Translations under genes and position numbers: made by a program
In this document: in pieces, positions 52,992-64,000 of the stretch
Layout: each line of letters begins with the position of its first letter
Position numbering within the stretch: position 1 is the first letter of the stretch
Notes under the pieces: generated by a model
Databases searched by the model: none
What the model saw: the letters and a program-made list of their open reading frames with translations, nothing else
What the model was told of the DNA's origin: nothing
Source: Cladorhizidae sp. MBARI D1340-BT2
Taxonomy: Eukaryota; Porifera; Demospongiae; Poecilosclerida; Cladorhizidae
Reading direction: 5' to 3'
Length of the DNA stretch: 64,000 nt
NCBI GenBank assembly: GCA_028752905.1
Contig: JAQNBH010000002.1
Span: 32,325,530 to 32,389,529, forward strand

Positions 52992-54236
52992 ATCAGCTGG
53001 TGTTCTTTGTAAGACTAAGCTAGCTTGTTAAAATTACCGACCTATGTTAAATATTTGGACACTTTCGAAAATATATATTTTCTCTTGCAATTTTCATGGA
53101 TCTAAATTATGGTGGTAAGCGTAGAAATGACAACTTTCTATTTTTAGTTTCACTAGAGTCCAATTTTGCTAAAAATAAATTAGTCAATAGTTGTACTGAT
53201 AACCTTGAAACTGACAATATGCAGTTTTTACTATCACTCCATTAGGTAAGCAAACAAAAACTTATACATTTGCTACATAATTTTAAAGTTCACAAACAAA
53301 CTACAGCAAAGAAACTATCAAGGAGTGTCTTTCTTCTCAACAGTGCAGGGATCAGAGCAATTCCAGGTAAGCAGAGATGTCTGTGCAGCATTGCTCTGCT
53401 TAAGAGCTTCTACAAGCAGCAGAGAAATCTAGGGAAAGAACATTCATGTGGGAGTTGTGATCATCAGCAGTTAAAAATAAATTCTGCTCACTCTTCCTAT
53501 CAAACCTGAAGTGCAAGTAGATAATGGCTACAGCAATTATGACACATATGCAGGCAAAAAAATAAAATGTAAATGATGTCAGAGTTTGTGGATGTATCCA
53601 TTTATGGCACTGCAAGTGTTTATCCTCTACAACTAGCTGGGATTATCACTGCCACAGCTCTATGGGAGGAGTTTTGGCCATTTGTGCGATTAATTATTTT
53701 CCCCCAAAACTGCAATAGTTGTTTCGCCATGTTTTCGTAAATTTGGTCACATTAATTTCATGCTGCCAATTATCAGCATTGTTCAATTATCGGCACATTT
53801 ATCAGCATATTTTGGTCACTCATGATAGCAAAGTTTATAGTAATTTTCCAGAACATTTCCTGACATTGGGGAGGAGCTGTACCAGTTTCTTGTTGCTGTA
53901 CATTGGACAAGCTTCTCATTTGATTGTTAGTCAAGTTTCTTGCACTTGCAAGGTAACTTTCCTTAGCTTTTTTCTGGTTAGATGCTGTCATAGTTGTGCT
54001 GACAAGAGCAATAATGGTACAGTACTACACCATTTCATGGACTGGCTGACTAGCTAAATAGCTACTCCATCCAGGTGTTTGCAAATCCTTTTATTTCCAG
54101 TAGGATGCCACAGGTAGGAAGAAGAAGGTCACGATCGAAGCCTGCTCCTCCTTTGTTGACCACATTCGGGAACAAGAAAAGAAAGCAACGGTGAGATGAG
54201 CCATGCAAGCTGCTCTTGCAGCAGTTAAGGATGGTT
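52992..54236. other. Unassigned spacer with one dispersed GAATTC-type repeat
   Basis: About 53270-53400 is a diverged copy of the GGTAAGC dispersed repeat (CAGAGCAATTCCAGGTAAGC). The open frames at 53719-54057 and 53773-53991 have no recognisable domain. Confidence 0.45.
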
Positions 54237-54480
54237 GGCATGCAGTCATTGAGCATGACAGTGCAGACATCTTGGCTAGGTTACTCAGGGTATGAAGGCA
54301 GGTCCACGGACATATCTAACTGTGCTACTGAGGAGACTGAACTTGGTTGACTTCATGTCCAGCATGCAATCATTGAGTACGACAGTACAGACATCTTGGC
54401 TAGGTTACTCAGGGTATGAGTCAGGTCCACAGACTCATGTAACTGTGCTACTGAGGAGACTGAACTTAGTAGATTCATCC
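54237..54480. repeat. ~124-bp direct duplication
   Basis: Two consecutive copies (54237-54360 and 54361-54480) share GACATCTTGGCTAGGTTACT, CAGGGTATGA, GTGCTACTGAGGAGACTGAA, CTT. They differ by about ten substitutions and small indels. No gene assigned. Confidence 0.85.
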
Positions 54481-54956
54481 CGGTAGTTGGGAAGATCGGA
54501 TGTCACGAAACCAGAACCAGATAAAGGCATACCAGAATTTCTCCAGAGAGAGAAAGAAGTTCTCAAGAAGAGAAGATTTCAAGTGATTGTCAACTGGAAG
54601 ACTATTGGACAAACTTGGCATATTAACTATGCATGGGTTATGTTTTCCTGCTGCCATTTATTGCACAAGCAATGTATTGACTCTCTAATCTATGACACTG
54701 GTGGAAGAGAGAGATTTTGTTAATTTCCTATTGTGTAGATGCTTACATTTATTGCTATCATTTGTCTTAAAGTATAAAATGGCATTGTTTGGGCGACAAA
54801 TTTATCATATTTATTTACAAACATGGTGTCACTGTGTATATCTCTGTTAGGGTTCTGCTTTGAAAAAAGATCAAACACAGTGGCGATAATAGAGTATACA
54901 GGTTTGTATGTGTCCACTAATATTATAATTATGTATGACAATAATTGTTTTGGTGA

Positions 54957-55856
54957 ACTTATTATTGCTCAAACAAAATTATTGCTCAAACAAAGTATGG
55001 ATCCAATACAAAAACTCAGGCTCGTTTGTTTCTTGAATATGGTGAGAACAAGGATGGATATTTTACGTCAGAAAAGTTTATTTCTCAAATGGTTGATGCT
55101 GTAAAAATTGCTGATGTAAAGTATCCTCGCGCAGATGGCTATCGTGTGACATGGGTATTTGACAACAGCAGTTGTCACAATGCCTATGCAGAGGATGCCC
55201 TTATTAATGCTTCTCGTATGAATGCCAAGCCAGGTAGAAAACAACCACGATTGCATGATACAATGTGGCAGGGAAAAGTTCAGCATTTGATATTCAATAT
55301 CGGTGTACCGAAGGGCCTAATTCAAGTACTGACTGAGAGACGTAAGTATAACAGGTCAATGAGATTAGAGGACACGAGGAAGGAGATTGCCAGTCATCCT
55401 GACTTTGCAAACGAAAGAACGAAGTTGGAATTTTTTTTGAATGATCACGGCATCATGCTCCCAAAATTCCATTGTGAATTAAACCCCATAGAAAGGTGCT
55501 GGGGGCAGGCCAAAAGATACACAAGGGCGTACGCTAACTACACAATACCTCGCCTTCGGACCAATATACCTGAAGACTTAGACTTTGTGTCAGTTGAAAA
55601 TATTAAAATATTTTTCCGCAAGGCACGTCAATATATGTTTGGATACCTAGAGGGTCATAATGCAGGCCAAGAACTAGAGACTAATGTTAAATTATACAAG
55701 AACAATATAAATCCCATCGACGAGTGGGTGTACACGAATAGCTTGTACACATATTATAGTGATTCCTCAGTGCACAAATTATCATATTTTACAATTTTGT
55801 TATGTAATGTTATTACACTTGATGTTTACTTTCTATATAAATTTCATAAATTTTAG
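54957..55856 (+). pseudogene. IS630/Tc1-like DDE transposase, 5'-truncated
   Basis: The frame is open from 54957 to 55856 with no internal stop, but has no convincing start: a TGA lies at 54954 and the upstream frame is lost beside a small tandem duplication (ATTATTGCTCAAACAAA at 54962-54995). It reads ARLFLEYGENKDGYFTSEKF, DAVKIADVKYPRADGYRV, WVFDNSSCHNAYAEDAL, GVPKGLIQVLTERR, LPKFHCELNPIERCWGQAKR and MFGYLEGHNAGQELE. FDNSSCH and ELNPIERCWGQAKR are the second Asp and the Glu regions of a DDE catalytic core. The N-terminal DNA-binding half and the first Asp are absent, so this copy cannot be autonomous. Similar transposases are, to my knowledge, common in fungi, sponges and cnidarians. Ends of the element were not identified. 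Confidence 0.75.
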
Positions 55857-57383
55857 TAAATATTATTTTGTGACATATACTTTTATTTTTTAATAACCAA
55901 AATATTACAAAAAAATCACTGAAATGACTTACTAAAACTCTCTGTAATGTCTTAGCATAGGGTATAGCTATTTATAAATAAAAAAATATAAAGCAACATC
56001 TAAATTATCAAGAGTAATCTTGTCTATACTTTATTCATTGATTTTATTGTAATAACATTTTGGCAGACATTTTGGTATGATGTCATGGTTACCATGGTAA
56101 CGATTGGTTAATGGGGCCCAATATATATATAGATCACTTCCTCAAAGTTTAAGAATTTATCTACAAACATTCTTTTTTATATGATTTATTCCCAATAAAA
56201 TTACATGATGGAAGCTAATGCCATGTTGCACTATAGGTAAACTCTTGACTCCAATAAGTCAATAGCTGAGTGAGATTACTTTCTGGAATGAACTAGAATT
56301 GTAGAGCTATGGATAAATTCACTTCCAGTGCAAAAATCAACTTCCTGTATATACCTACAGTGAGTTATATGATCGTGTGCCAATAATTGGCAGCTTCCAC
56401 TATAAGCAAACTTTTTAAATTTTACTTCTCTTTCTCTTTATTAAACCCGAGGATAACCCCGAGGATAACTCGAAGAATGCTACTCTTTTCAGAAAGTTGA
56501 AAAGTCCAAAATTGATGACCAAAGTTATAACATTTTTTCATGGGGTATTAAAATCAATTATAGCTTCCCCTTTCAAATATTTAATTAATTAATTATCCAG
56601 CTTCATGAATGGAGTGCTGTTATTGTGGTTTTGAGCCAGAATTTAGGCGTGCTTTCTTCTGGTGTGAAGAAGACTTGCATAGAGGACTAAGCTAGTGCTC
56701 TAAGCAGATGGGCCAGGGAAAGCATGGAAATGATAAGAAGCTCCAAATGTCGGGGACTCGAACAAAGTTAGTAGTACATGATTTCACTCGAAGTATAAGA
56801 CTTCATCTCGACAACACCCTGACAATGCATTTGGAATGCAATTGCTCCAATAATTAATTGTTAAGTGCTTGTCAGGAGAACTGTTTCACATCATAGCTCA
56901 TGGCAACACACGCAAACAGTTTAAAACTTTTGGGATGCATAATAATTCAAAGTTTTTAAATGGTCCATATTTTTTTACAAATTGGGTCACATTTTGCAGA
57001 AGCATAAAATGGCAATAATAAGTTATATAATCCCTAAGATGTTTTTCTCAACATCAAAACAAGATGGCTTGTGAATCAAATGCTGCAAAACAGCACATTT
57101 CTTCCCACAGTTTGTCGAGTGACAGCTGGTTCACATCAATGTGGTGTGTTCAGCTTATCATCGCATTCTGCATGTGCTGTAGTGCTGATTTACAATAGAA
57201 TACTGTAGTGGTCTGTTACATTGCGTTGAGTGGAAATTGATCTTTGAACTCACTATAAACTTAGAATGGCAAGGAAGAAGGGCAGTATCTATTTCTGACC
57301 AGTCCATCCAGAAGTTCTTCATCGTGCGATTATAAACTAGCACACCAACAACAACTGTGACACATATCATTACTAATCTACCA
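55857..57383. other. AT-rich spacer, no gene recognised
   Basis: Low-GC sequence without convincing ORFs on either strand. It contains a perfect 14-bp palindrome listed separately, and a short ATTAATTAATTA run near 56581. Confidence 0.45.
56088..56101. promoter_or_regulatory. Palindromic RFX X-box-like motif
   Basis: GTTACCATGGTAAC is a perfect palindrome matching the RFX consensus GTNRCC-N2-RGYAAC, followed at once by GATTGGTTAAT, which contains an inverted CCAAT box. RFX factors bind such X-boxes in animals. No gene start is recognised nearby, so it may be chance. Confidence 0.25.
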
Positions 57384-57520
57384 GTGCTAAGATTATTAGA
57401 GACTAGTCGCTGCAAAGCATTGCAACATTTCTAGTCTTCCGGTGCTAAGATTATTAGAGACTAGTCGCTGCAAAGCACTGCAACATTTCTAGTCTTCCGG
57501 TGCTAAGATTATTAGAGATT
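57384..57520. repeat. 58-bp tandem repeat, 2.5 copies
   Basis: GTGCTAAGATTATTAGAGAC recurs at 57384, 57442 and 57500. The unit continues TAGTCGCTGCAAAGCACTGC, AACATTTCTAGTCTTCCG. Confidence 0.92.
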
Positions 57521-57599
57521 ATTTACTATAGCTTCTGGAATCTCTTCTTCGGAAGAAAATTGCACAGGCACTGATGCAAACATGGAATCTGTCTAAATC

Positions 57600-60500
57600 T
57601 TGAGAAAGGAGTCACTCCTGGATGAGAAACGAGTCGCTCCTGGATGAGAAAGAAGTTGATACTGGATGAGAAAGGAATCACTCCTGGATGAGAAAGGTGT
57701 CGCTCCTGGATGAGAGGGGAGGTGCTCCTGGATTAGAAAGCAGTCGCTCCTGGATGAGAAAGGAGTTGCTCCTGGATTAGAAAGCAGTCGCTCCTGGAAG
57801 AGAAAGCAGTCGCTCCTGGATGAGAAAGGAGTAACTCCTGGATGAGAAAGGAGTTACTCCTGGATGAAAAAGGAGTCGCTCCTGGATGAGAAAGGAGTTG
57901 CTCCTGGATGAGAAAGGAGTCACTCCTGGATGAGAAAGGAGTCACTCCTGGATGAGAAAGGAGTTGATCCTTGATGAGAAAGGAGTCGCTCCTGGATGAG
58001 AAAGCAGTCACTCCTGGATGAAAAGGGAGTTTATCCTGGATTACAAATGAGCCGCTACTGGATGAGAAAGGATTCACTCCTGGATGAGAAAGCCGTTGCT
58101 CCTGGATGAGAAAGCAGTCGCTCCTCGATGTGAAAGGAGTTGCTCCTGGATGAGAAAGGAGTTAATCCTAGACGAGAAAGGATTTGCTCCTGGATGAGAA
58201 AGGAGTGCCTCCTGGAAGAGAAAGGAGTCACTCGTGGATGAGAAAGGAGTCACTCTTGGAATGAAAAAGGAGTTGATCCTGGATGAGAAATGAGTCGCTC
58301 CTGGATGAGAAATGAGTCACTCCAGGATGAGAAAGGAGTCTCTCCTGGATGAGAAAGGAGTCGCTCCTGGATGAGAAAGGAGTCACTCCTGGATGAGAAA
58401 GGAGTCGCTTATGGATGAGAAAGGAGTCGCTCCTGGATGAGAAAGGAGTCACTCCTGGATGAGAAAGCAGTCGCTCCTGGAATGAAAAAGGAGTTGATCC
58501 TGAATAAGAAAGCAGTCGATACTGGATGAGAAAGGAGTCACTCCTGGATGAGAAAGGAGTCGCTCTTGGAATGAAAAAGGAGTTGATCCTGGATGAGAAA
58601 TGAGTCGCTCCTGGATGAGAAAGGAGTAACTCCTGGATGAGAAAGGAGTCGCTCCTGGATGAGAAAGGAGTCGCTACTGGATGAGAAAGGAGTCACTCCT
58701 GGATAAGAAAGCAGTCGCTCCTGGTTGATAAAGGAGTCACTCCTGGATGAGTAAGGAGTCACTCCTTGATGAGAAAGGAGTCGCTCCTGTATGAGAAACG
58801 AGTCACTCCTGGATGAGAAATGAGTTACTCCTGAATGAGAAAAGAGTCGCTCCTGGATAAGAAAGCAGTCGCTCTTGGAATTAAAAAGGAGTTGGTCCTG
58901 GATGAGAAAGCAGTCGCTCCTGGATGAGAAAAGAGTCGCCCCTGAATGAGAAAGGAGACGTTCCTGGATGAGAAAGAAGTTGCTCCTGGATGAGAAAGCA
59001 GTCGCTCCTGGATGAGAAATGAGTAACTCCTAGATGAGAAAGGAGTCGCTTCTGAATGAGAAAGGAGTCGCTCCTGAATGCGAAAGGAGTTGCTCCTGGA
59101 TGAGAAAGCAGTCGCTCCTGAATGAGAAATGAGTCACTCCTGGATGAGAAAGGAGTCGCTCGTCGACGAGAAAGGAGTCACTCCTGGATGAGAAATGAGT
59201 CGCTCCTGGACGAGAAAGGAGTCGCTCCTGGATGAGAAATGAGTCGCTCCTGGATGAGAAAGGTGTCACTCCTGGATGAGAAAGGAGTCATTCCTGTATG
59301 AGAAAGGAGTCGCTCCTGGATGAGAAAGGAGTCATTCCTGGATGAGAAAGCAGTCGCTCCTGGATGAGAAAGCAGTCGCTCCTGGATGAAAAAGGAGTCG
59401 CTCCTGGATGAGAAAGCAGTTGCTCCTGGATGAGAAAGGAGTCACTCCTGGATGAGAAACTCCTGGATGAGAAAGCTGTCAATCCTGGATGAGAAAGGGT
59501 GCACTCCTGTATGAGAAACGAGTCACTCCAGGATGACAAAGGAGTCGCTCCTGGATGAGAAAGCAGTCGCTCCTGGATGAGGAAGGAGTCCCTCCTGCAT
59601 GAGAAAGTAGTTGCCCCTGGATGAAAAAGGAGTCACTCCTGGATGACAAATGTGCCGCTCATGGATGAGAAAGGAGTTTATCCTGGATAAGAAAGGAGTC
59701 CGCTCCTGGATGAGATAGGAGTCATTCCTAGGTGAGAAAGGAGTCGCTCCTGGATAAGAAGGAAGTTGCTAGAAAGGAGGCGATCCTGGATGAGAAAAGA
59801 GTCACTCCAGGAAGAGAAAGGTGTCGCTCCAGGATGAGAAAGTAGTCGCTCCTGGATGAGAAAGCATCGCTCCTGGATGAGAAGGACTCACTTCTGGATG
59901 AGAAAGCTGTCGCACCTGGATGAGAAAGGAGTTGATCCTGGATGAGAAAGCAGTCACTTCTGGACGAGAAAGGAATCGGACCAGGATGAGAAAGCAGTCG
60001 CTCTTGGATAAAAAATGAGTTGATCATTGATGAGAAAGCAGTTGATCCTGGATGAGGAATGAGTCACTCCTGGATGTCACTCCTGGATGAGAAAGTAGTC
60101 GCTCCTGGATGAGAAAGGAGTCGATCCTGGATGAGAAAGGAGTTGCTCCTGGATGAAAAAGGAGTCACTCCTGGATTAGAAAGGAGTCACTCCTGGATGA
60201 GAAAGGAGTCACTCCTGGATGAGAAAGGAGTCACTCCTGGATGAGAAAGGAGTCGCTCCTGGATGAGAAAGAAATCACTCCTGAATGAGTAAGGAGTCGC
60301 TCCTGGATGAGAAAGGAGTTACTCCTGGATGAGAAAGGAGTCACTCCTGGTTGAGAAAGATTTCACTCCTGGATGAGAAAGGAGTCGCTCCTGGATGAGA
60401 AAGGAGTCACTCCTGGATGAGAAAGTAGTCGCTCCTGGATGAGAAAGGATTTACTCCTGGATAAGAAAGGAATCGCTCCTGGATTAGAAAGAAGTCGCTC

Positions 60501-63500
60501 CTGGATGAGAAAGGAGTCGCTCCTGGATGAGAAAGAAATCACTCCTGAATGAGTAAGGAGTCGCTCCTGGATGAGAAAGGAGTTACTCCTGGATGAGAAA
60601 GGAGTCACTCCTGGATGAGAAAGTAGTCGCTCCTGGATGAGAAAGGAGTCGCTCGTCGACGAGAAAGGAGTCACTCCTGGATGAGAAATGAGTCGCTCCT
60701 GGACGAGAAAGGAGTCGCTCCTGGATGAGAAATGAGTCGCTCCTGGATGAGAAAGGTGTCACTCCTGGATGAGAAAGGAGTCATTCCTGTATGAGAAAGG
60801 AGTCGCTCCTGGATGAGAAAGGAGTCATTCCTGGATGAGAAAGCAGTCGCTCCTGGATGAGAAAACAGTCGCTCCTGGATGAGAAAGGAGTCACTCCTGG
60901 ATGAGAAAGGAGTCACTCCTGGATGAGAAATGAGTCGCTCCTGGACGAGAAAGGAGTCGCTCCTGGATGAGAAATGAGTCGCTCCTGGATGAGAAAGGTG
61001 TCACTCCTGGATGAGAAAGGAGTCATTCCTGTATGAGAAAGGAGTCGCTCCTGGATGAGAAAGGAGTCATTCCTGGATGAGAAAGCAGTCGCTCCTGGAT
61101 GAGAAAACAGTCGCTCCTGGATGAGAAAGGAGTCACTCCTGGATGAGAAAGTAGTCGCTCCTGGATGAGAAAGGATTTACTCCTGGATAAGAAAGGAATC
61201 GCTCCTGGATTAGAAAGAAGTCGCTCCTGGATGAGAAAGCAGTTGCTCCTGGATGAGAAAGGAGTCACTCCTGGATGAGAAACTCCTGGATGAGAAAGCT
61301 GTCAATCCTGGATGAGAAAGGGTGCACTCCTGTATGAGAAACGAGTCACTCCAGGATGACAAAGGAGTCGCTCCTGGATGAGAAAGCAGTCGCTCCTGGA
61401 TGAGGAAGGAGTCCCTCCTGCATGAGAAAGTAGTTGCCCCTGGATGAAAAAGGAGTCACTCCTGGATGACAAATGTACCGCTCATGGATGAGAAAGGAGT
61501 TTATCCTGGATAAGAAAGGAGTCCGCTCCTGGATGAGATAGGAGTCATTCCTAGGTGAGAAAGGAGTCGCTCCTGGATAAGAAGGAAGTTGCTAGAAAGG
61601 AGGCGATCCTGGATGAGAAAAGAGTCACTCCAGGAAGAGAAAGGTGTCGCTCCAGGATGAGAAAGTAGTCGCTCCTGGATGAGAAAGCATCGCTCCTGGA
61701 TGAGAAGGACTCACTTCTGGATGAGAAAGCTGTCGCACCTGGATGAGAAAGGAGTTGATCCTGGATGAGAAAGCAGTCACTTCTGGACGAGAAAGGAATC
61801 GGACCTGGATGAGAAAGCAGTCGCTCTTGGATAAAAAATGAGTTGATCATTGATGAGAAAGCAGTTGATCCTGGATGAGGAATGAGTCACTCCTGGATGT
61901 CACTCCTGGATGAGAAAGTAGTCGCTCCTGGATGAGAAAGGAGTCAATCCTGGATGAGAAAGGAGTTGCTCCTGGATGAAAAAGGAGTCACTCCTGGATT
62001 AGAAAGGAGTCACTCCTGGATGAGAAAGGAGTCACTCCTGGATGAGAAAGGAGTCACTCCTGGATGAGAAAGGAGTCGCTCCTGGATGAGAAAGAAATCA
62101 CTCCTGAATGAGTAAGGAGTCGCTCCTGGATGAGAAAGGAGTTACTCCTGGATGAGAAAGGAGTCACTCCTGGTTGAGAAAGATTTCACTCCTGGATGAG
62201 AAAGGAGTCGCTCCTGGATGAGAAAGGAGTCACTCCTGGATGAGAAAGTAGTCGCTCCTGGATGAGAAAGGATTTACTCCTGGATAAGAAAGGAATCGCT
62301 CCTGGATTAGAAAGAAGTCGCTCCTGGATGAGAAAGGAGTCGCTCCTGGATGAGAAAGAAATCACTCCTGAATGAGTAAGGAGTCGCTCCTGGATGAGAA
62401 AGGAGTTACTCCTGGATGAGAAAGGAGTCACTCTGGTTGAGAAAGGTTTCACTCCTGGATGAGAAAGGAATCGCTCCTGGATGAGAAAGGAGTCACTCCT
62501 GGATGAGAAAGTAGTCGCTCCTGGATGAGAAAGGATTTACTCCTGGATAAGAAAGGAATCGCTCCTGGATTAGAAAGAAGTCGCTCCTGGATGAGAAAGC
62601 AGTTGCTCCTGGATGAGAAAGGAGTCACTCCTGGATGAGAAACTCCTGGATGAGAAAGCTGTCAATCCTGGATGAGAAAGGGTGCACTCCTGTATGAGAA
62701 ACGAGTCACTCCAGGATGACAAAGGAGTCGCTCCTGGATGAGAAAGCAGTCGCTCCTGGATGAGGAAGGAGTCCCTCCTGCATGAGAAAGTAGTTGCCCC
62801 TGGATGAAAAAGGAGTCACTCCTGGATGACAAATGTACCGCTCATGGATGAGAAAGGAGTTTATCCTGGATAAGAAAGGAGTCCGCTCCTGGATGAGATA
62901 GGAGTCATTCCTAGGTGAGAAAGGAGTCGCTCCTGGATAAGAAGGAAGTTGCTAGAAAGGAGGCGATCCTGGATGAGAAAAGAGTCACTCCAGGAAGAGA
63001 AAGGTGTCGCTCCAGGATGAGAAAGTAGTCGCTCCTGGATGAGAAAGCATCGCTCCTGGATGAGAAGGACTCACTTCTGGATGAGAAAGCTGTCGCACCT
63101 GGATGAGAAAGGAGTTGATCCTGGATGAGAAAGCAGTCACTTCTGGACGAGAAAGGAATCGGACCTGGATGAGAAAGCAGTCGCTCTTGGATAAAAAATG
63201 AGTTGATCATTGATGAGAAAGCAGTTGATCCTGGATGAGGAATGAGTCACTCCTGGATGTCACTCCTGGATGAGAAAGTAGTCGCTCCTGGATGAGAAAG
63301 GAGTCAATCCTGGATGAGAAAGGAGTTGCTCCTGGATGAAAAAGGAGTCACTCCTGGATTAGAAAGGAGTCACTCCTGGATGAGAAAGGAGTCACTCCTG
63401 GATGAGAAAGGAGTCACTCCTGGATGAGAAAGGAGTCGCTCCTGGATGAGAAAGAAATCACTCCTGAATGAGTAAGGAGTCGCTCCTGGATGAGAAAGGA

Positions 63501-64000
63501 GTTACTCCTGGATGAGAAAGGAGTCACTCCTGGTTGAGAAAGATTTCACTCCTGGATGAGAAAGGAGTCGCTCCTGGATGAGAAAGGAGTCACTCCTGGA
63601 TGAGAAAGTAGTCGCTCCTGGATGAGAAAGGATTTACTCCTGGATAAGAAAGGAATCGCTCCTGGATTAGAAAGAAGTCGCTCCTGGATGAGAAAGGAGT
63701 CGCTCCTGGATGAGAAAGAAATCACTCCTGAATGAGTAAGGAGTCGCTCCTGGATGAGAAAGGAGTTACTCCTGGATGAGAAAGGAGTCACTCTGGTTGA
63801 GAAAGGTTTCACTCCTGGATGAGAAAGGAATCGCTCCTGGATGAGAAAGGAGTCACTCCTGGATGAGAAAGTAGTCGCTCCTGGATGAGAAAGGATTTAC
63901 TCCTGGATAAGAAAGGAATCGCTCCTGGATTAGAAAGAAGTCGCTCCTGGATGAGAAAGCAGTTGCTCCTGGATGAGAAAGGAGTCACTCCTGGATGAGA
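57600..64000. repeat. 22-bp minisatellite, about 290 copies, with higher-order repeat, open at window end
   Basis: The unit is GGAGTCGCTCCTGGATGAGA plus AA, with common variants GTCACTCC, GTTGCTCC and GAAAGCAG. Minus-strand frames give a 22-residue periodic peptide (SRSDSFLIQERLLSHPG...) because three units equal 66 bp. From 61281 a 1,360-bp block (61281-62640) is repeated almost exactly at 62641-64000, and an earlier related block begins at 59458. The array continues past the window end. Confidence 0.96.

Noticed and set aside
57733..63812. Minus-strand ORFs with SRSDSFLIQERLL repeats as a surface or toxin-like repeat protein
   Set aside because: Products of the 22-bp array; frame changes every few hundred bases and there is no signal or anchor.

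Overview
The window looks like accessory, repeat-rich DNA from an invertebrate animal genome. There are no operons or bacterial signals. Coding matter is almost entirely eukaryotic transposable elements: Ty3/gypsy LTR elements, a DIRS-like element, hAT, and an IS630/Tc1-like DDE transposase. A THAP-type zinc-finger fragment and a duplicated type-II membrane glycosyltransferase-like gene, which I associate with sponges and cnidarians, point to a basal metazoan. A sponge is my best guess, with low confidence. No rRNA, tRNA or CRISPR was recognised.

Layout. 1-3.5 kb: (TG)n-tailed interspersed repeats and a 47-bp minisatellite. 4.1-5.1 kb: decayed Ty3/gypsy integrase. 5.1-9.5 kb: copy A of a ~4.3-kb segmental duplication holding a broken fucosyltransferase-like gene (minus) and a DUF4371-type hAT fragment (plus). 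9.5-12.7 kb: complete but decayed hAT element. 13.7-15.5 kb: second, unrelated hAT element. 15.5-18.2 kb: repeats and unassigned DNA. 18.2-19.0 kb: DIRS-like relic. 19.0-23.5 kb: copy B of the duplication. 23.5-24.3 kb: 45-bp minisatellite. 24.6-37.0 kb: a 39-bp minisatellite of about 7 kb, split by a 5,197-bp LTR retrotransposon with near-identical LTRs. 37-43 kb: five further tandem arrays, including a 15-bp array open in all three forward frames. 43.7-49.15 kb: a second LTR retrotransposon on the minus strand with pol order protease-integrase-RT-RNase H (Gmr1-like), nested in an older gypsy relic. 49-57.6 kb: THAP fragment, 63-bp array, DDE transposase and AT-rich DNA. 57.6-64 kb: a 22-bp minisatellite with a 1,360-bp higher-order repeat running off the window end.

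The strongest observations are: (i) an LTR element whose primer-binding site is perfectly complementary to its own LTR, the hallmark of Tf1/sushi-type self-priming; (ii) the Gmr1-like integrase-before-RT order; (iii) two gene copies disabled by different lesions after duplication; (iv) an uncharacterised dispersed repeat family carrying a conserved splice-donor-like GGTAAGC. The window reads as transposons inserted in and beside tandem arrays, with little or no intact host gene content.
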